The notes: generated by a model from the letters alone, not told the origin. A DNA stretch of 64,000 bases from Siphonodentalium dalli (GCA_032622095.1 CP136061.1:215172373-215236372); one strand, 5' to 3'; shown: positions 52,226 to 64,000, counted from the first letter of the stretch. Numbers and translations: made by a program.

Positions 52226-53186
52226 GTAAAAGACAGGAGGGGACAGTTGAAGTCGTGAGATGATGACAGTGGTGGGGAGTTTTCAATGATTGGGTTGTTG
52301 CCTGAGTAAAAATGATGCTCGTGTAAAGTAATCGTCACGCGTTTCGATACATAAGGCTATACATGTACCAGTTCTGATTAAAACCATACTCAGACTCTAA
52401 AAGTACTGAGTCTGATGAAAATGGGTAGAGGTTCCATTATTCCCAGCAGGAATTACGTAGTTGTCAGCCAATCACAATATCCTCAGGAACGCGATGTGAC
52501 CAATCAGGCGGTAGTCGCATGGAATCCCCAAAACAAGGGTAATTCCTTCAGCCGGTGCCGATTCCAGTAAACCCGCCCAATAGTTATAAATAGCACAATA
52601 ACTTTTCCGCCGCATGGCTAATGTTTACAAATTCAGAGTTTTAGGACAGCAAATTTAACACTGAAAAGCGTATTTAAAGAGTGCATAATTGACCAATTTT
52701 AGTTAATATGTCCAATATAATTGAATGTTTTTAAGAAATTCAACATTTAGTACCGAATAATTTAGAAGTCGCGATGTCGTAAATTTATTTAATTTCCGGC
52801 ATATGGTGTTAACTTCGAAATTAAACAAAGAAAATATATTTTGTTTCGATTCATAAACGCATTTAAAGTTTTTTAAACGTGATTAATCTCAGTTAAAATT
52901 ATGTCACAAGGCGCAGAAGATATTCTGAGAGAATGCGTAGCATCAATTCTCCATGTATGAACTGGCATAAAGAATCTTTTGCGAAAACGAAAGTCTTTCG
53001 CGGAAACGAAACTCTTACGCGGAATCGAAACCGGAACTACATTATGTCAATCAAAGCTATTTTTAAAGACAAATGTGGGCGGTGACGTCATACTGCAGGG
53101 GTTGTCTGTGGAAGTTATTTATAGCGACAGTAATGCGACAGATAGCGGATTTCATCAGACTCAGTACTTTTAGAGTCAGTTTAATA

Positions 53187-53990
53187 AAAACCAGACCGTG
53201 TTTCAATCAACTTACGGTCTGACGACACTCGCGTGGAATCTGATTTCAGAGATGAAGGGGAAATTCCCTTTTTTGTAAAAACTCATTAATATTCATAAGG
53301 CATTTGTTTATCGTTGCGATACACACATAGATATACACACGTGCGCCCGAGGTCATGTAAACATTTAAGAGTTGTCACTCTTCTTCCGTGCATTAAAATG
53401 CTCTCAATGTTAATTGCTTTACTGCACATGCAGAATACAAGTTTAGCAATTCAGATGCTATATAATAAAGTACAATGTAATGACAATATAGCGATAAACA
53501 CGCTATATAAATTTTATTGAGCTGTACCGCGGTCATGTTGCGTCATCTCCTTGTTTACAATACGACCTTGGAATTTACTACGAAGTTGTAAATTTATCCA
53601 TATTTGGCACTTGACGTAATATCCGTAGGTTAGGAGAAAATAGTATATTTTTTTAATACAATTCTGTTATGTAAACTTGTTCTGTCTGAACATTTCCCAA
53701 TTATGAATAAACGTACGTTAGTTGTAATTTTGAACATACGACGTTTGGTCAGTTAAGATACGCGACACTAACGTGGCGTTTATATGATAACTTCATGAGA
53801 TTGCAGTCAAATGCCGCGGGTGTGGCTTGTATGAATAAGTGAATATTAATTGAATTTGCAAGAAGCTATTCATTGGTCAACCAACGCATCGCCTGCTGCG
53901 TATTGGCTAGTTTTCTCTCGTTTGAAATAATTTTAACCATAAGAGTCTTCAGACCGTAAGTTGATTGAAATGAAACACGGTCTGGTTTTT
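53187..53990. mobile_element. Nested ~0.8-kb inverted-repeat module
   Basis: AAAAACCAGACCGTGTTTCA then ATCAACTTACGGTCTGA at the left is mirrored by TCAGACCGTAAGTTGATT and GAAACACGGTCTGGTTTTT at the right. Lies wholly inside 52369-54822. Confidence 0.75.
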
Positions 53991-54750
53991 AGTCGAGTTT
54001 TTCAAAAACTCGACTTATGGTTTGGCTAGGGACGGTTGGCGGGCGGGCGGCGGCGGGCGGGCTTTTCGGACCTAAAGAATGCCTTATAACTTTGACATTT
54101 GTGAACGGATTAAAAAAAATTTGGTATGGCAGTTGCTCACAATGACTCTTTACTGCCTGTAGAAAATGGGTCACGTCCGAACTTTTTTACAAGAGTTATC
54201 CATCTTAGATGGTTTTTAGTTAAGTTTTTCACCGATAGCGCGATAACTCACGCAAATATTAACCAATTTCAACAATATTTGGTATATGAGACTCTTGCAA
54301 CAATATCTCGGACGAGTTCGAAAACCAGGTTTGTCCGAATTATTTTCGCGGAGTTATGGCCCATAACAAACTAAGGCCCATAACTTATGGGCCTTAGTTT
54401 GTCTATTTTTAGCAATGTTATCACCGTTAGCGCGATAACTCAATGAAATATTAACCGATTTAAACAATATTTGGTATATGAGTTTCTTGCAACAATATCT
54501 CGGACGAGTTCAAAAACCTGGTTTTTCCGAAACAAAATTCCGGAGTTTAATATGGGTCTTAGTTTGTCTATTTTAATAACAATTTTATCACTGTTAGTGC
54601 GATAACTCAATGAAATATTAACAGATTCAATTGATATTTGGTATATAGGTCTATTGCAATAATATACCACCGTCCGACTTTTTTCCCCGAAGTTGTGCAC
54701 CACTGCACCTTATTGGCAGAAGTTTGGTTGAACTGCCAAAAAACTCGACA
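53991..54750. repeat. GTCGAGTTTTT-bounded repeat with ~170-190-bp tandem units
   Basis: The left GTCGAGTTTTTCAAAAACTC and the right AAAAAACTCGAC are inverted. The interior has three units anchored by GCGATAACTCA near 54239, 54431 and 54599, with TTTGGTATATGAG and ATCTCGGACGAGTTC. A GGCGGGCGGGCGGCGGCGGG patch lies at about 54038. Confidence 0.65.
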
Positions 54751-54830
54751 AAAGCATCTTAGATGCGTAACCCTTGTTGTTAGACTGTTTTAGAGTCTGA
54801 GTATGGTTTTAATCAGAACTGTACATGTAC

Positions 54831-56838
54831 CAGAAAGCGACCGCAAAAATGCTCATATATAGATAATGAATGGCTTGGAGTTGACTTAGTTGGTGGACCC
54901 AACTATTCAAACAGAGCAAGACGCTCTCGAATAGTTGGGAAGCCGTACGTTCACTCACTAACTCCTTTGGCTGATTGGCTTAATCTTTATTATGAATTTT
55001 TTTCGCACTTATAATAGGCAAATACAAACATTGCTTATCAGTTTTGTTGATGACTAATCTATTTACCCGACGAAAAAAAAATCAAAATGTGACATTTGTA
55101 GCTGTTTGAAAAATACGTGGTAGACGGCTTCCCCAAGCGCTAGCTGGGGAAAATAGCCCCTCATTTCAATCACCAAAATCACATGTAACGAGATGGTTTT
55201 GTCTGCTACCATTCAGTAATAAGGTCAAGCGATAGTGACAGATTACGAAGTCATTGTGCACAATACCTGCCTCTCGAAATATAATCCGAACTTTGAGAGA
55301 AATCCAAGACCGTTAATTTGTCAACATTTAAAACTTGAACTGTAGTAAATTGACGGAACGGAAAAGCGGAACGAACTTACAACTGCATATATATATTGTT
55401 GTCTCCAAACTCACTCATCGTGGTATCCATTCTTGTTATATGTGCTTTCAAATCTATTTGAATCGAGAAAGAAAAACTCGTAACAAAAAAGAACGCGAGA
55501 ACATGTTATAGTCGGAATCCAATTATGTTCGTTCCGTTTCCGATTCCTGTTTCACTATTTTCACGGCTTTTTGCAAAAACAATATGGCTTCAATTCGAGG
55601 CGGTAGAAATATATGCTCTCGATTTATGCGAAGAATGACACGACTAACATCTGAAACATGCATTGACACCACACTAGAAATGTACTAGAAGCTCTGGTCT
55701 ACAAGTATGGGGCAGTTTTGGTTGTTAAATAATAGTTGTATTGTGTGTTATAGCTCATGAAATGTCGAGTATATGTCCATAAATTTGGAACGCTAATTTT
55801 AAAAAGAAAACTGTCGGACGTTAATAGAGCTGTTTGCTCTGATAATTAACGTCAGATTTGCGGACAAGGAGTTGACTATTTCTCCTCGAGGACCACTATT
55901 TTGGCATAGTCAACGACAAGACATTCATTATTTATTATATTATATTGAACATTGGTGCCAATTCTCACACAATATCTGTGTCTTATTTTGTCACTGTGAC
56001 ATATTTATTTACCGTGAATTTTGGAAATCGGTCTCAGATTTTACAATTTACGGCAATCTGTTGATGATGGCAGGGGGCATTACTATGTCATTAGTAACAT
56101 CTAACAACACCTCTTCGTGATTCATGCATTTATTGCTATAAATACGTCATTAGCAAAGACATTTTGGCGAAATTGTAGACTAACTTCGAATAAAACGGAT
56201 ATGGAAGTTATAAATAACTTCCGCTGGCATTACACAATTAGGACTGGCCGCTTGCCAACCAAACGGACAAACTATTAAATACATTAGCTAGCTGTGATCG
56301 GATATTTGTAAGATCATTACAATTCACCAATAAATCTAATGACATGCCTATATTGCAACAAGTATCGTACACGGTATAGTTTCAGATTGGCCGTATCTTC
56401 AGGCGGCAAACCGATTTCGCGAAAGTAACAAATAGAAAAAGAATAGTAGGCATGTAGGAATCCTACTGGGTACTATCGTAAAATAGTATAGCAGTGTGCA
56501 GCCAATCAGAATGCGAGAAAGCCACGTGAGATATAATATTAATATGTATACATGCACCTGCCCCACAGCTAACAATATATGATATGTACTAATTATGTAC
56601 TTCCACTTGTCATTTTTGTCTCTAAATAGCATGTAATTATCTCGCAAAAATCCATCATACAGGTATTTGAAGGTAAATGTTAGTAGCACCGCAACATGTG
56701 GAAGTACAGGAAGTTTACTTCTCATGTCGTTAGCTTTAGTAAATATGCATTTTATATGCATGTTGCCGTTTATATCTTGTGTATGACGAATTGCCCATAA
56801 AATACCATGCAAACTTGCCATGCAGTGTTTGAACTTAC
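54831..56838. other. Non-coding, mostly without recognised feature
   Basis: 56670-56830 is a diverged copy of 63600-63770 (TTAGTAGCACCG, TTTACTTCTCATGTCGTTAG). The 140-residue minus-strand frame at 56399-56821 runs through this repeat and has no recognisable domain. The rest shows nothing I can name. Confidence 0.4.
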
Positions 56839-57165
56839 GCCGAAGGGGTCACTCTCACCAAAAAAAGTGCTGAAGCGTACACATGATTTTTAAATGTGGC
56901 GAAGGGTACACAGGTTTTGAAATCTCGTTTTAAATGACGTTTAGTATTCGTATCTTCCATGATTTCTGTTAGAGAATGATTGTTTGCGTTCCAAGGAACA
57001 TTAAAATGAACAGAAAATAAACTGCAAATGGACATCATACTTTCAGAAGTACGGTTTTAGAAACGGTGTTAGTGCCGCGTCACAAACCCTGTGTACCCTT
57101 CAGCACGTTTTCCAAACCCTGTGTACCCTTCAGCACTTTTTTTGGTGAGAGTGACCCCTTCAGCT
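56839..57165. mobile_element. 327-bp MITE with 8-bp target duplication
   Basis: GAAGGGGTCACTCTCACCAA, then AAAAAGTGCTGAAG, is mirrored by CTTCAGCACTTTTTTTGGTG and AGAGTGACCCCTTC. Flanked by GAACTTAC at 56831-56838 and 57166-57173. An extra direct copy of the CCCTGTGTACCCTTCAGCAC segment (57088 and 57118) lengthens the right arm. Confidence 0.85.
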
Positions 57166-57304
57166 GAACTTACCTTTAGGGTATATATATATTCATACAG
57201 TCGTAAATTTGCCAGTCATTCTTTTGCAGGCATTTCGATATAGAAAGCTACAATGTGCCAGAAACCGAATGGCAATATGCTTATAAAATACACACGTACC
57301 CAGA

Positions 57305-57824
57305 GGGGGGGGGGGTTAAAACAAGTTTTCCGGCACCTATGCCGGGGTGGGTGGGTGGCCAAAGCCACCAACAAGCAATTTTTTCCGCAACTAAAAAAAA
57401 ATGAGTTGGCAATGAGTTGGGCTTCAAAACCACTTTGAATGAGAGAAATAATGTAATTCTAACTGGTAAACTGACTGCAGGCAGTTATCGTGTTGTATTT
57501 TGTTGCAAATTTTGAAATCCAAGATGGCCGCTGGCAGCCATGTTTTTTTGGCCGAATGACCTCAAAATGACTCATTCCTATTTACATGTCCATGTTAACA
57601 TCCATGATAAATAGTATGCACAGAAATTCATATACAGCTGTTTACAGTGAATTCCCCCCGCAAATCTCTGTTTTAGTGCTAAAGGGGGGGGGGGGTGGGT
57701 GTCAAAAAATGGTCGGAAAAAACTGCCGAAAACGGAAAAAAAATTGGCGGTGGGGGTGGGTGGGTACAAAAAATGATCGAAAGGGAAAAAATGCCATACG
57801 TGCCTGAATTTTTTTTTCCGACCC

Positions 57825-57858
<34 letters not shown>
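57305..57858. mobile_element. Poly-G/poly-C ended MITE, copy 2
   Basis: Close copy of 25485-26046: G run, TTTTCCGGCACCTATGCCGG, body with AAGATGGCCGCTGGCAGCCA, CATACGTGCCTGAATTTTTT, then a 33-nt C run (57826-57858). The flanks CACGTACC and GACGTACC suggest a duplicated target inside the 46-bp tandem repeat. Confidence 0.85.
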
Positions 57859-57864
57859 TGACGT

Positions 57865-57995
57865 ACCACGGCTAACGACTGGGAAGTAAAAACTTATAAA
57901 ATACACATGTACCACGGCTAACGACTGGGAAGTAAAAACTTATAAAATACACATGTACCACGACTAACGACTGGGAAGTAAAAACTTATAAAATG
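57865..57995 (+). repeat. 46-bp tandem repeat, three copies (a fourth cut by insertion)
   Basis: ACCACGGCTAACGACTGGGA, then AGTAAAAACTTATAAAATAC and ACATGT, at 57865, 57911 and 57957. The left flank of the adjacent MITE ends CTTATAAAATACACACGTAC, the end of another unit. Confidence 0.85.
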
Positions 57996-57999
57996 TCTG

Positions 58000-59350
58000 T
58001 AAATAGCATGCAATTAACTGGCAAGAATCAATCATGCTAGTAGTCTGGTCCATAAGCTCAAATTTTGGGGTAAACTTAGAACAAATTTGGACTAAGTTGT
58101 TTCTTATAACATTTTGAAGAGGAAGATATCCTCTATAACATATCCAAAATCCGCTAAATTCCGCTTTGAGGATTTTTTGTAATTCAAGATGGCGTCCAAG
58201 ATGGCTGTTAGTAGAGTCGCTTATGTCCGATTTTGGGCCCCCGTGGGAAATTCATGAACAAATATAGGGACCATGTTTATGAGCCAGTAATGGCCTCTAC
58301 TTCAGAAAAATATTTGTTAGACCCCCTGGGGTCGCGACTGGATGGTCTGATGACGTCACAAAGATGGCCGCCATGCTAATTTTGTTAAGTTCGCTATTGT
58401 TTGATTTCATGATAAAATATAATTTTGATATAAAATAGATGGCAATCCTTTTGTACAGTGTATTGTGGGACGCCATGTTATATTTTTATATAAAAAATTG
58501 TCATCTCGATCAAAGATGGCTGCCAAAATGGCGACCGGAAGTGGGAAAATTGATGAATTTCCATACATGTCGCCTACATAATTTCCGGTTGTATCGAACT
58601 GGTGACGATTAGGGATTATAATTCTCTTCAATCATGATAACAAATCACTTAGGCATCACATTAGTTGATTTCTTGAATCATAACCTTGAGTGGTATAAAT
58701 TTTCACCAAAATATACTTTTTTATTTTCTAACGATTTCCTTATTAGAAATTTAGAATTAATCGATGCTAGAAATTAGTAGGATCATTACATATAAGATAT
58801 TTACATCTAATTGGATCCAGAAACTGTCAACTTAATCCAAGATGGCTTCCAATATGGCGGCCAAAATACGCAATTTTACCCTATTTCAGCTATTACGTTT
58901 CTGTCATATTGAAGGTGAATATAGCAGACTAATTGGCTTCTTCCAAATATATATATTCGACATGTTATGACACATTCCTATTAGTTGTCTTACGACATGA
59001 CTCAAAATGCGAGTTCATATCACAATTATTGTCAAATAACCATCGTGAAAAATCGCCAAACATTATATTAGTATACGTCAAATAACATGTCCACCACAGG
59101 AGAACGATATCTCGGTGTTAGATATATGAATGAATGTACTTATGTGCTCCGATTTAGATAATCCGGACTTATTAATATCTTATTGTAATCGAGATGGCCG
59201 CCAGTGTGGCGGAAATGTCGAAATTTGACATTAAAATACATATATGTCCAACATATATCCCAGCATGTAAGAATAACACATATGCATATTATTACCATAC
59301 ATGAGCTATCGGTGGGAACACACCGTTCACTACATAAAACCGAAATATAT
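58000..59350. repeat. Diverged dispersed repeat rich in AAGATGGC motifs
   Basis: 58030-58195 is inverted relative to 51640-51790. 58205-58375 is inverted relative to 62730-62890 (GTAGAGTCGCTTATG, TTGTTAGACC or TTGTTAGACTTC, GACGTCACAAAGATG). AAGATGGC or ATGGCGG-type motifs occur at about 58190, 58200, 58362, 58512, 58839, 58855 and 59193. No coding frame. Confidence 0.6.
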
Positions 59351-59970
59351 GTGCAAGCACGTTAAGTATATAGATTTGTGCCAAACTCGATTATGATATT
59401 ATATAAATATTTTAATAGAGACCAACATGGTATGTGGATAGAATAGTGAAGTTGCCAACTTCAGGCGCCTTCAGCTACCAACGCTCAAATGATGCATGTG
59501 ATTGCCATACGTTCTTGAATATTGATAACGATTGAGTATATCTATACTCGTATACTAAAAGGTCTATAACGACGGACTCAATCACATTATTGTATATAGC
59601 TACCAGTGGCTGGCTTTTGAAGCCTGAAATTGAAAATATATACCAGGATATTATAGCTATACTTTATTCTTTTCCATTTCACTATGGTGTATGTATACCA
59701 CCGGTAAATGGTAAATGAACGAGGTTGGATAGTCTGTCGTAATAACACGGATGTTTTCTGACATAATATTCATAAAAAGTCTTCGTAAAATCAATCCTTG
59801 TATGGGTACTCTTGGTGATTGGAATGGACAATCGACACCAATGATCAGACACCCCTTTTACCATTCTGGCAAACATATATGTGTAGGAAGAAATGTTGAT
59901 GATTGTCTCATTCTTAAACTTCTTCTTGTCATCAGTTCATACTAAGTACCGGTACATTTCCACATGTACA
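59351..59970. other. Non-coding, no recognised feature
   Basis: AT-rich sequence. Nothing supported. Confidence 0.35.
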
Positions 59971-60493
59971 TTAAAGATACGGGCGGCGTTGGCGGTGGGT
60001 ATGCTGTTAAAATATTCACCTCCGTCAAAAACCGCCATAAACAGAAAGAATAGTAAAATATAGACATACTTTGTTCTTATACCAATCAGAAATTGGCATT
60101 ATGTTATGTTATTGTCAATTGTATTTCCTTTGTTATGTAAACAAAAGCAAAAAACGTTACGTTTCCTGACTTTTGTTTAGATCCGGATATGGTAAACATA
60201 AAGAGCGTTGTTTGTTACTGTTTTCCTGATATGGAAATAATAAAGATCGTTTATATCATTTTTGTGTGATTAACCAATCGAATTGCGCGGTGTTATGTAA
60301 ACAGAAGAACAACTTCAGTAACACGAGCAGGCTCTTGTTTACGTACACCACCGTACGTCTTGACGATAATATACTATTTACGCGCTGATTATATTTGGCA
60401 TATGAACACAACTATATATTTTTTAATATTCCTTCTGTTGGCGATTTGAACAAATATGAATATTTCTGCAACGAACGCCGCCCGTGCCTTTAA
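59971..60493. mobile_element. Candidate 523-bp TIR element (ACGGGCGGCGTT)
   Basis: The left TTAAAGATACGGGCGGCGTT is mirrored by AACGCCGCCCGTGCCTTTAA with one or two mismatches. The interior includes repeated TTATGTAAACA. The target duplication is unclear. Confidence 0.65.
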
Positions 60494-62100
60494 TATGTCG
60501 ACCAAGATGGGATCTTTACAAATTTGAACTAGAACTCGAGCAATATATTTACTTGTATTTACAGCGATATTAGAATAGTTTTGTATAACTGTAATAATGT
60601 GTGTATATAATTAATTTGTCTCATATACAAGTAGCGCTAATGTGTATATGAACCATAACACTCTCGTTAGGTGGGGTGAATATAAAATAATTCCCGGTCT
60701 ACGATTAAACATATACTTATTGTTGTTGTATTATTCATGGAATAAATACTGTTTAAACTAAGATCTACGGTATTTGATCAAACTGGATAGCGTATCACGT
60801 GAACATGTATGGAGCTCTTCACACAATAGCATGACCATGACCGTGTTCTGCTGAAGTTAATATATATATATATATATGCCACTTGGTTGGGGTAGATTAT
60901 CACGATGCATAAATGCGGCATGGTATATACAATTTGTGGGATATAGCCAGACTGATCTGACAACTCCTTGTCGAATATAACTGGAACAGTTTGGGGCATT
61001 ATGATATATATGAATCGGCCTATATAATATGATCTGAAAGAGGCCATTATTATTATAGTGAACCATGACCACCTCCGTAGTTACGCGTGCTAATTCAACT
61101 TCCTTCATTTCCGCATTTCATTTGGTTCATGATAACGTTCTAACCCAGCATCAACATGGCACGTCACGAACTGTTATTAACTCCAACTAGTACTTCGCAG
61201 TATGCTGTAAGAAGTTAGTGGACTGTGTTGTCCACAATGTCATTCAGTATTCAGAACTTGGATTCCAGAGTATAGTGGACATAGTAAATAAAACTGATGA
61301 CATGACACCAGAAGACCCATCACTACTAAACGACGCATCACTCGTTTCCCTCGCCTCACCCGTTTCCCACTGTGTGGTCATACAGTTCGTCAAAACACAG
61401 GAATTAGTATTATAATAAGTATCGCATGTCCATTTTTGGCTCGTATCTACAATTCTACAATTCACATTATTTCGTCATCCAAGCTGAAGGGTTGGATATG
61501 CAGAGCAGTTGCGCAGTCCCTGTTGATTTCTATAAACTTCAAAATAATCACCAATAAAGTGCGACCAAGAACCACTTTCCTATTGAACTGATGTAAAATG
61601 CAATGCATTGTATCACTAAACTCTTCACATGCCTACATCATAGAAATCAGTATGGGATATTAGTTGGCTGTATACTATCACTGGTCCATACCAGCCTACT
61701 GTGTTCATGCCAAGGCAGATTTCGTCTACTGGGTGAATCACTTTGTGTGGCTATCACCAACTAACTCAACACGAGGAAAGCCAAGAACCAGACACACAAT
61801 TTCGCCTGTTTTCGGGGATCTAGTCTGGTGTATGATAATGTTCATTTCAACTGAATAAATATGTCCTGGGATGTCAATAACGTATAGTAACGTCTCAAAA
61901 CTCCACATATGCTATGACAGTGGTTGGACTACTTTGTTGAATACCATCATCCAGATTTCAGAACCTGGTATACACAATATATAACTTTAAGCTTGATACG
62001 AGACACTACCCCTTATACTGATATATTCCCCACCTATGGGGTCTATTCTATTTTAATCTGCCGTTGTTATCAATGCGATTGAAACGTGCTAAGATCAACT
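60494..62100. other. Non-coding, no gene supported
   Basis: Frames of 65-89 residues occur on both strands, but none has a recognisable domain or paired splice signals in phase 1 that would extend the LDLa/D8C gene. A (TA)n tract lies near 60860. Confidence 0.4.
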
Positions 62101-63180
62101 AAACGAGGTACACATTGTGAAAGTAGCCGATTAACCTAATTCCCCATGATGGAATGACAGGGCGATATTTGGTGATGTAACGAACACTGACTGTCGTATT
62201 TTGACTGCCATTTTGGTAGCCATCTTGTGTGAAATTGAACAGTTCTATTGAAATATGATAATAATTCCGTATGTGACATGAATATTTCGTTCCCATCACT
62301 GAATTCCGCTCATTTCTTTAAATCTATTGCTAGTACAATATCGGAATTGATTTTTGACAAGAAGCTATAATTCGGTTGTCTAAATTGGATTTTTGATATA
62401 TCGAGCATGTTTTGTACAATACAATTGGTGCACTACATTACCGAAGCAATAAGTAAAGATATAAGTGTCACAATTCGCAGTCGCTACCAATCGGAAAGAC
62501 AGTTACATGATATTCTTGAAAATCGCAAAATTGTTTATTTTATGGTGCCATTTTGGCAGCCATCTTTGACTTGAGTAACATTTCCCCGTAAAATTGGGTT
62601 CTGTACTTTGAGAACTACTAAATTGATGAATTGCCCTAACTGAAAAATATATATAACAATTAAGAAAAGAAATATGCGCAGATTTCGTCAGTTCTCAGGA
62701 CAACCCTACATCTAAACTGAACTGACAATGACGTCATCTTTGTGACGTCATAATTCTCTCCAGTCGCGGACCCATGAAGTCTAACAAACTTTTTTTGACA
62801 AAGTAAGTGATACCCTATCATAATACCATAGTCTCTACATTTGTTCCAAAAAATTCCCACGAAAGTACATAAGCGACTCTACTATGTCATTTTCGGTTAC
62901 ATCGGTTGATACCATTATAGTGAGAAAATCTTGTCATATGTATTCACATATATGGAATTTGTTGAGAATTGTGACTTTATTTTGTATTTAGCATATTAAC
63001 TGACAATTGGAGCAATGAAATATGCCATTCATGGGGTCACCACCCTTTCCGATAACTCGATTTTACAGAACGCCGTATAACATTTCACAAAAAATTACCA
63101 TTGGGATTCTAGTCACATTTCATCAAGAAATTGGAAGAACTGTGCAGTGTTAGTGATGCATTCCATTTTTTATGTATATT
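62100..63180. repeat. Inverted member of the AAGATGGC repeat family
   Basis: Inverted relative to 51240-51450 and 58205-58375. Contains CCATTTTGGTAGCCATCTTG (62210) and CCATTTTGGCAGCCATC (62548). Confidence 0.6.
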
Positions 63181-63196
63181 CCAACTCAATGGTATT

Positions 63197-63597
63197 TTAA
63201 CCCTTTACCCAACAAACCGGCCCTGTGCCAATGCATTCTCTTATATATGCGAGTCGACCATAGGTCGCCTCGCATATATAAGAGAATGCATTGGCTTAAC
63301 ACATTAAAAATTATAAAATTGTTAAAGAATGTAAGAAAAAAATGGTAAAAAGTGTTTTAAAAAGTTTTGTTTTAGGCCAATGCATTCTCTTATATATGCG
63401 AGGCGACCTATGGTCGACTCGCATATATAAGAGAATGCATTGGCACAGGGCATAACTGTAACTATCACAATGTGGTCAAGGAGCCGGTTCCAATGATATC
63501 CATATGTGTATGGTTCTATTGAGACAGACCGAAGATATTTTAGGCTGTTGAAGCTTTATTTGGCCGGTTTTGGCCGGTTTGTTGGGTAAAGGGTTAA
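63197..63597. mobile_element. 401-bp TTAA-flanked hairpin MITE, CCCTTTACCCAACA family
   Basis: TTAA at both ends, CCCTTTACCCAACAAACCGG at the left and CCGGTTTGTTGGGTAAAGGG at the right. Hairpin modules at 63224-63298 and 63372-63446. Close to identical with 26580-26980, 36 kb away. Confidence 0.9.
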
Positions 63598-64000
63598 GGA
63601 AATGTGTTAGTAGCACCGTTTCATGTGGAACTATTTAAATTTTACTTCTCATGTCGTTAGCTTTGGTAAATATTCATTAAATATGCATTTTGCCGTTCAT
63701 AATCTGGCACCATATGGTTTTCTATGAGAAAATGCCTGATAAAAATGCAGTGCAAACATGCCAGTGTGTGAACGTACCCTTATAGTGATGGTATATCTAT
63801 CATCCATGCATGGTGCACAATATATTGCTGTTGAATCCGTGTAGGAAAACTTTGTTTTTAAATATTCAGAGCATTTATGCCACCCCCTCTTTTATAGTAA
63901 TTCCAAAACCTTTCAAGCTTAATTTGCAGAAATTAAATGTAACCCAGCATTTGTACCCATTATCTGGATAGTATATGTTCGTCACAATATTTCAGAGATA
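63598..64000. repeat. Dispersed repeat fragment, then unannotated sequence
   Basis: 63600-63770 matches 56670-56830 with moderate divergence. After about 63780 no feature is recognised. Confidence 0.5.

Larger units (their letters stand above)
52369..54822. mobile_element. 2.45-kb composite TIR element with 8-bp target duplication
   Basis: The left CAGTTCTGATTAAAACCATA, continuing CTCAGACTCTAAAA, is a perfect inverted match to the right end (about 34 bp). ACATGTAC flanks both sides (52361-52368 and 54823-54830). Inside are two further inverted pairs: 52394-52424 with 53150-53178 (CTCTAAAAGTACTGAGTC), and 53187-53224 with 53951-53990. CAG ends with an 8-bp duplication fit hAT, by inference. 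No transposase recognised. Confidence 0.78.

Noticed and set aside
56399-56821. A 140-codon minus-strand frame with hydrophobic stretches
   Set aside because: About a third of it overlaps a dispersed repeat also found at 63600-63770, and no domain or splice context is recognised.
61218-61860. Frames of 64-65 codons, considered as further exons of the D8C gene
   Set aside because: No cysteine pattern, no ZP or EGF signature and no phase-1 acceptor/donor pair could be matched.

Overview
The window is AT-rich intronic DNA from a metazoan, not a bacterium or virus. It has phase-consistent GT-AG exons of extracellular domains, tRNA-derived SINEs and dense non-autonomous DNA transposons. The domain content (LDL-receptor class A plus D8C/uromodulin-type) and the repeat style suggest a marine invertebrate. 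I cannot name the phylum from the sequence alone.

Only one gene is supported, on the + strand, and it is open at both ends. Four exons were found by domain homology and splice phase: LDLa exon 13993-14106 (phase 1/1), LDLa exon 22915-23019 (phase 1/1), the N-terminal half of a D8C domain at 28592-28740 (phase 1/0), and its C-terminal half at 50063-50288 (phase 0/1). They join in frame into 198 codons of a secreted or membrane-anchored cysteine-rich protein. No signal peptide, start codon, stop codon, transmembrane segment or ZP domain was recognised in the window.

The introns are a stratified transposon deposit. At 0-13 kb lie a 131-bp tandem repeat with nuclear-receptor-like half-sites, a local duplication, a candidate 3.3-kb TIR element with TGTGTGG subterminal repeats, a dimeric ~145-bp tandem repeat and a TTA-flanked MITE nested in an older inverted-repeat element. 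The first LDLa exon is followed by decayed tandem copies of its own 3' end. At 15-28 kb lie a seven-unit ~190-bp tandem repeat, long palindromic MITEs, SINEs and TTAA-flanked MITEs, one ending 14 nt before the second LDLa exon.

The 21-kb intron that splits the D8C domain holds a 62-copy 24-bp minisatellite (29991-31482), a run of hairpin MITEs, and a 12-kb nested duplication (35.4-47.4 kb). A 2.37-kb module was duplicated; one copy received a 1,656-bp foldback element made of inverted arrays of a ~142-bp G-rich unit; then 5.33 kb carrying that element was duplicated in tandem almost without change. The un-inserted module at 36.57 kb is the empty site and fixes a 9-bp target duplication (TCATTCACC). 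Downstream of the last exon are further TIR elements (52.4-54.8, 56.8-57.2, 57.3-57.9 and 60 kb) and diverged repeats carrying AAGATGGC motifs.

No transposase, reverse transcriptase, rRNA, functional tRNA, CRISPR array or viral gene was recognised. The long open frames in the window come from tandem repeats.
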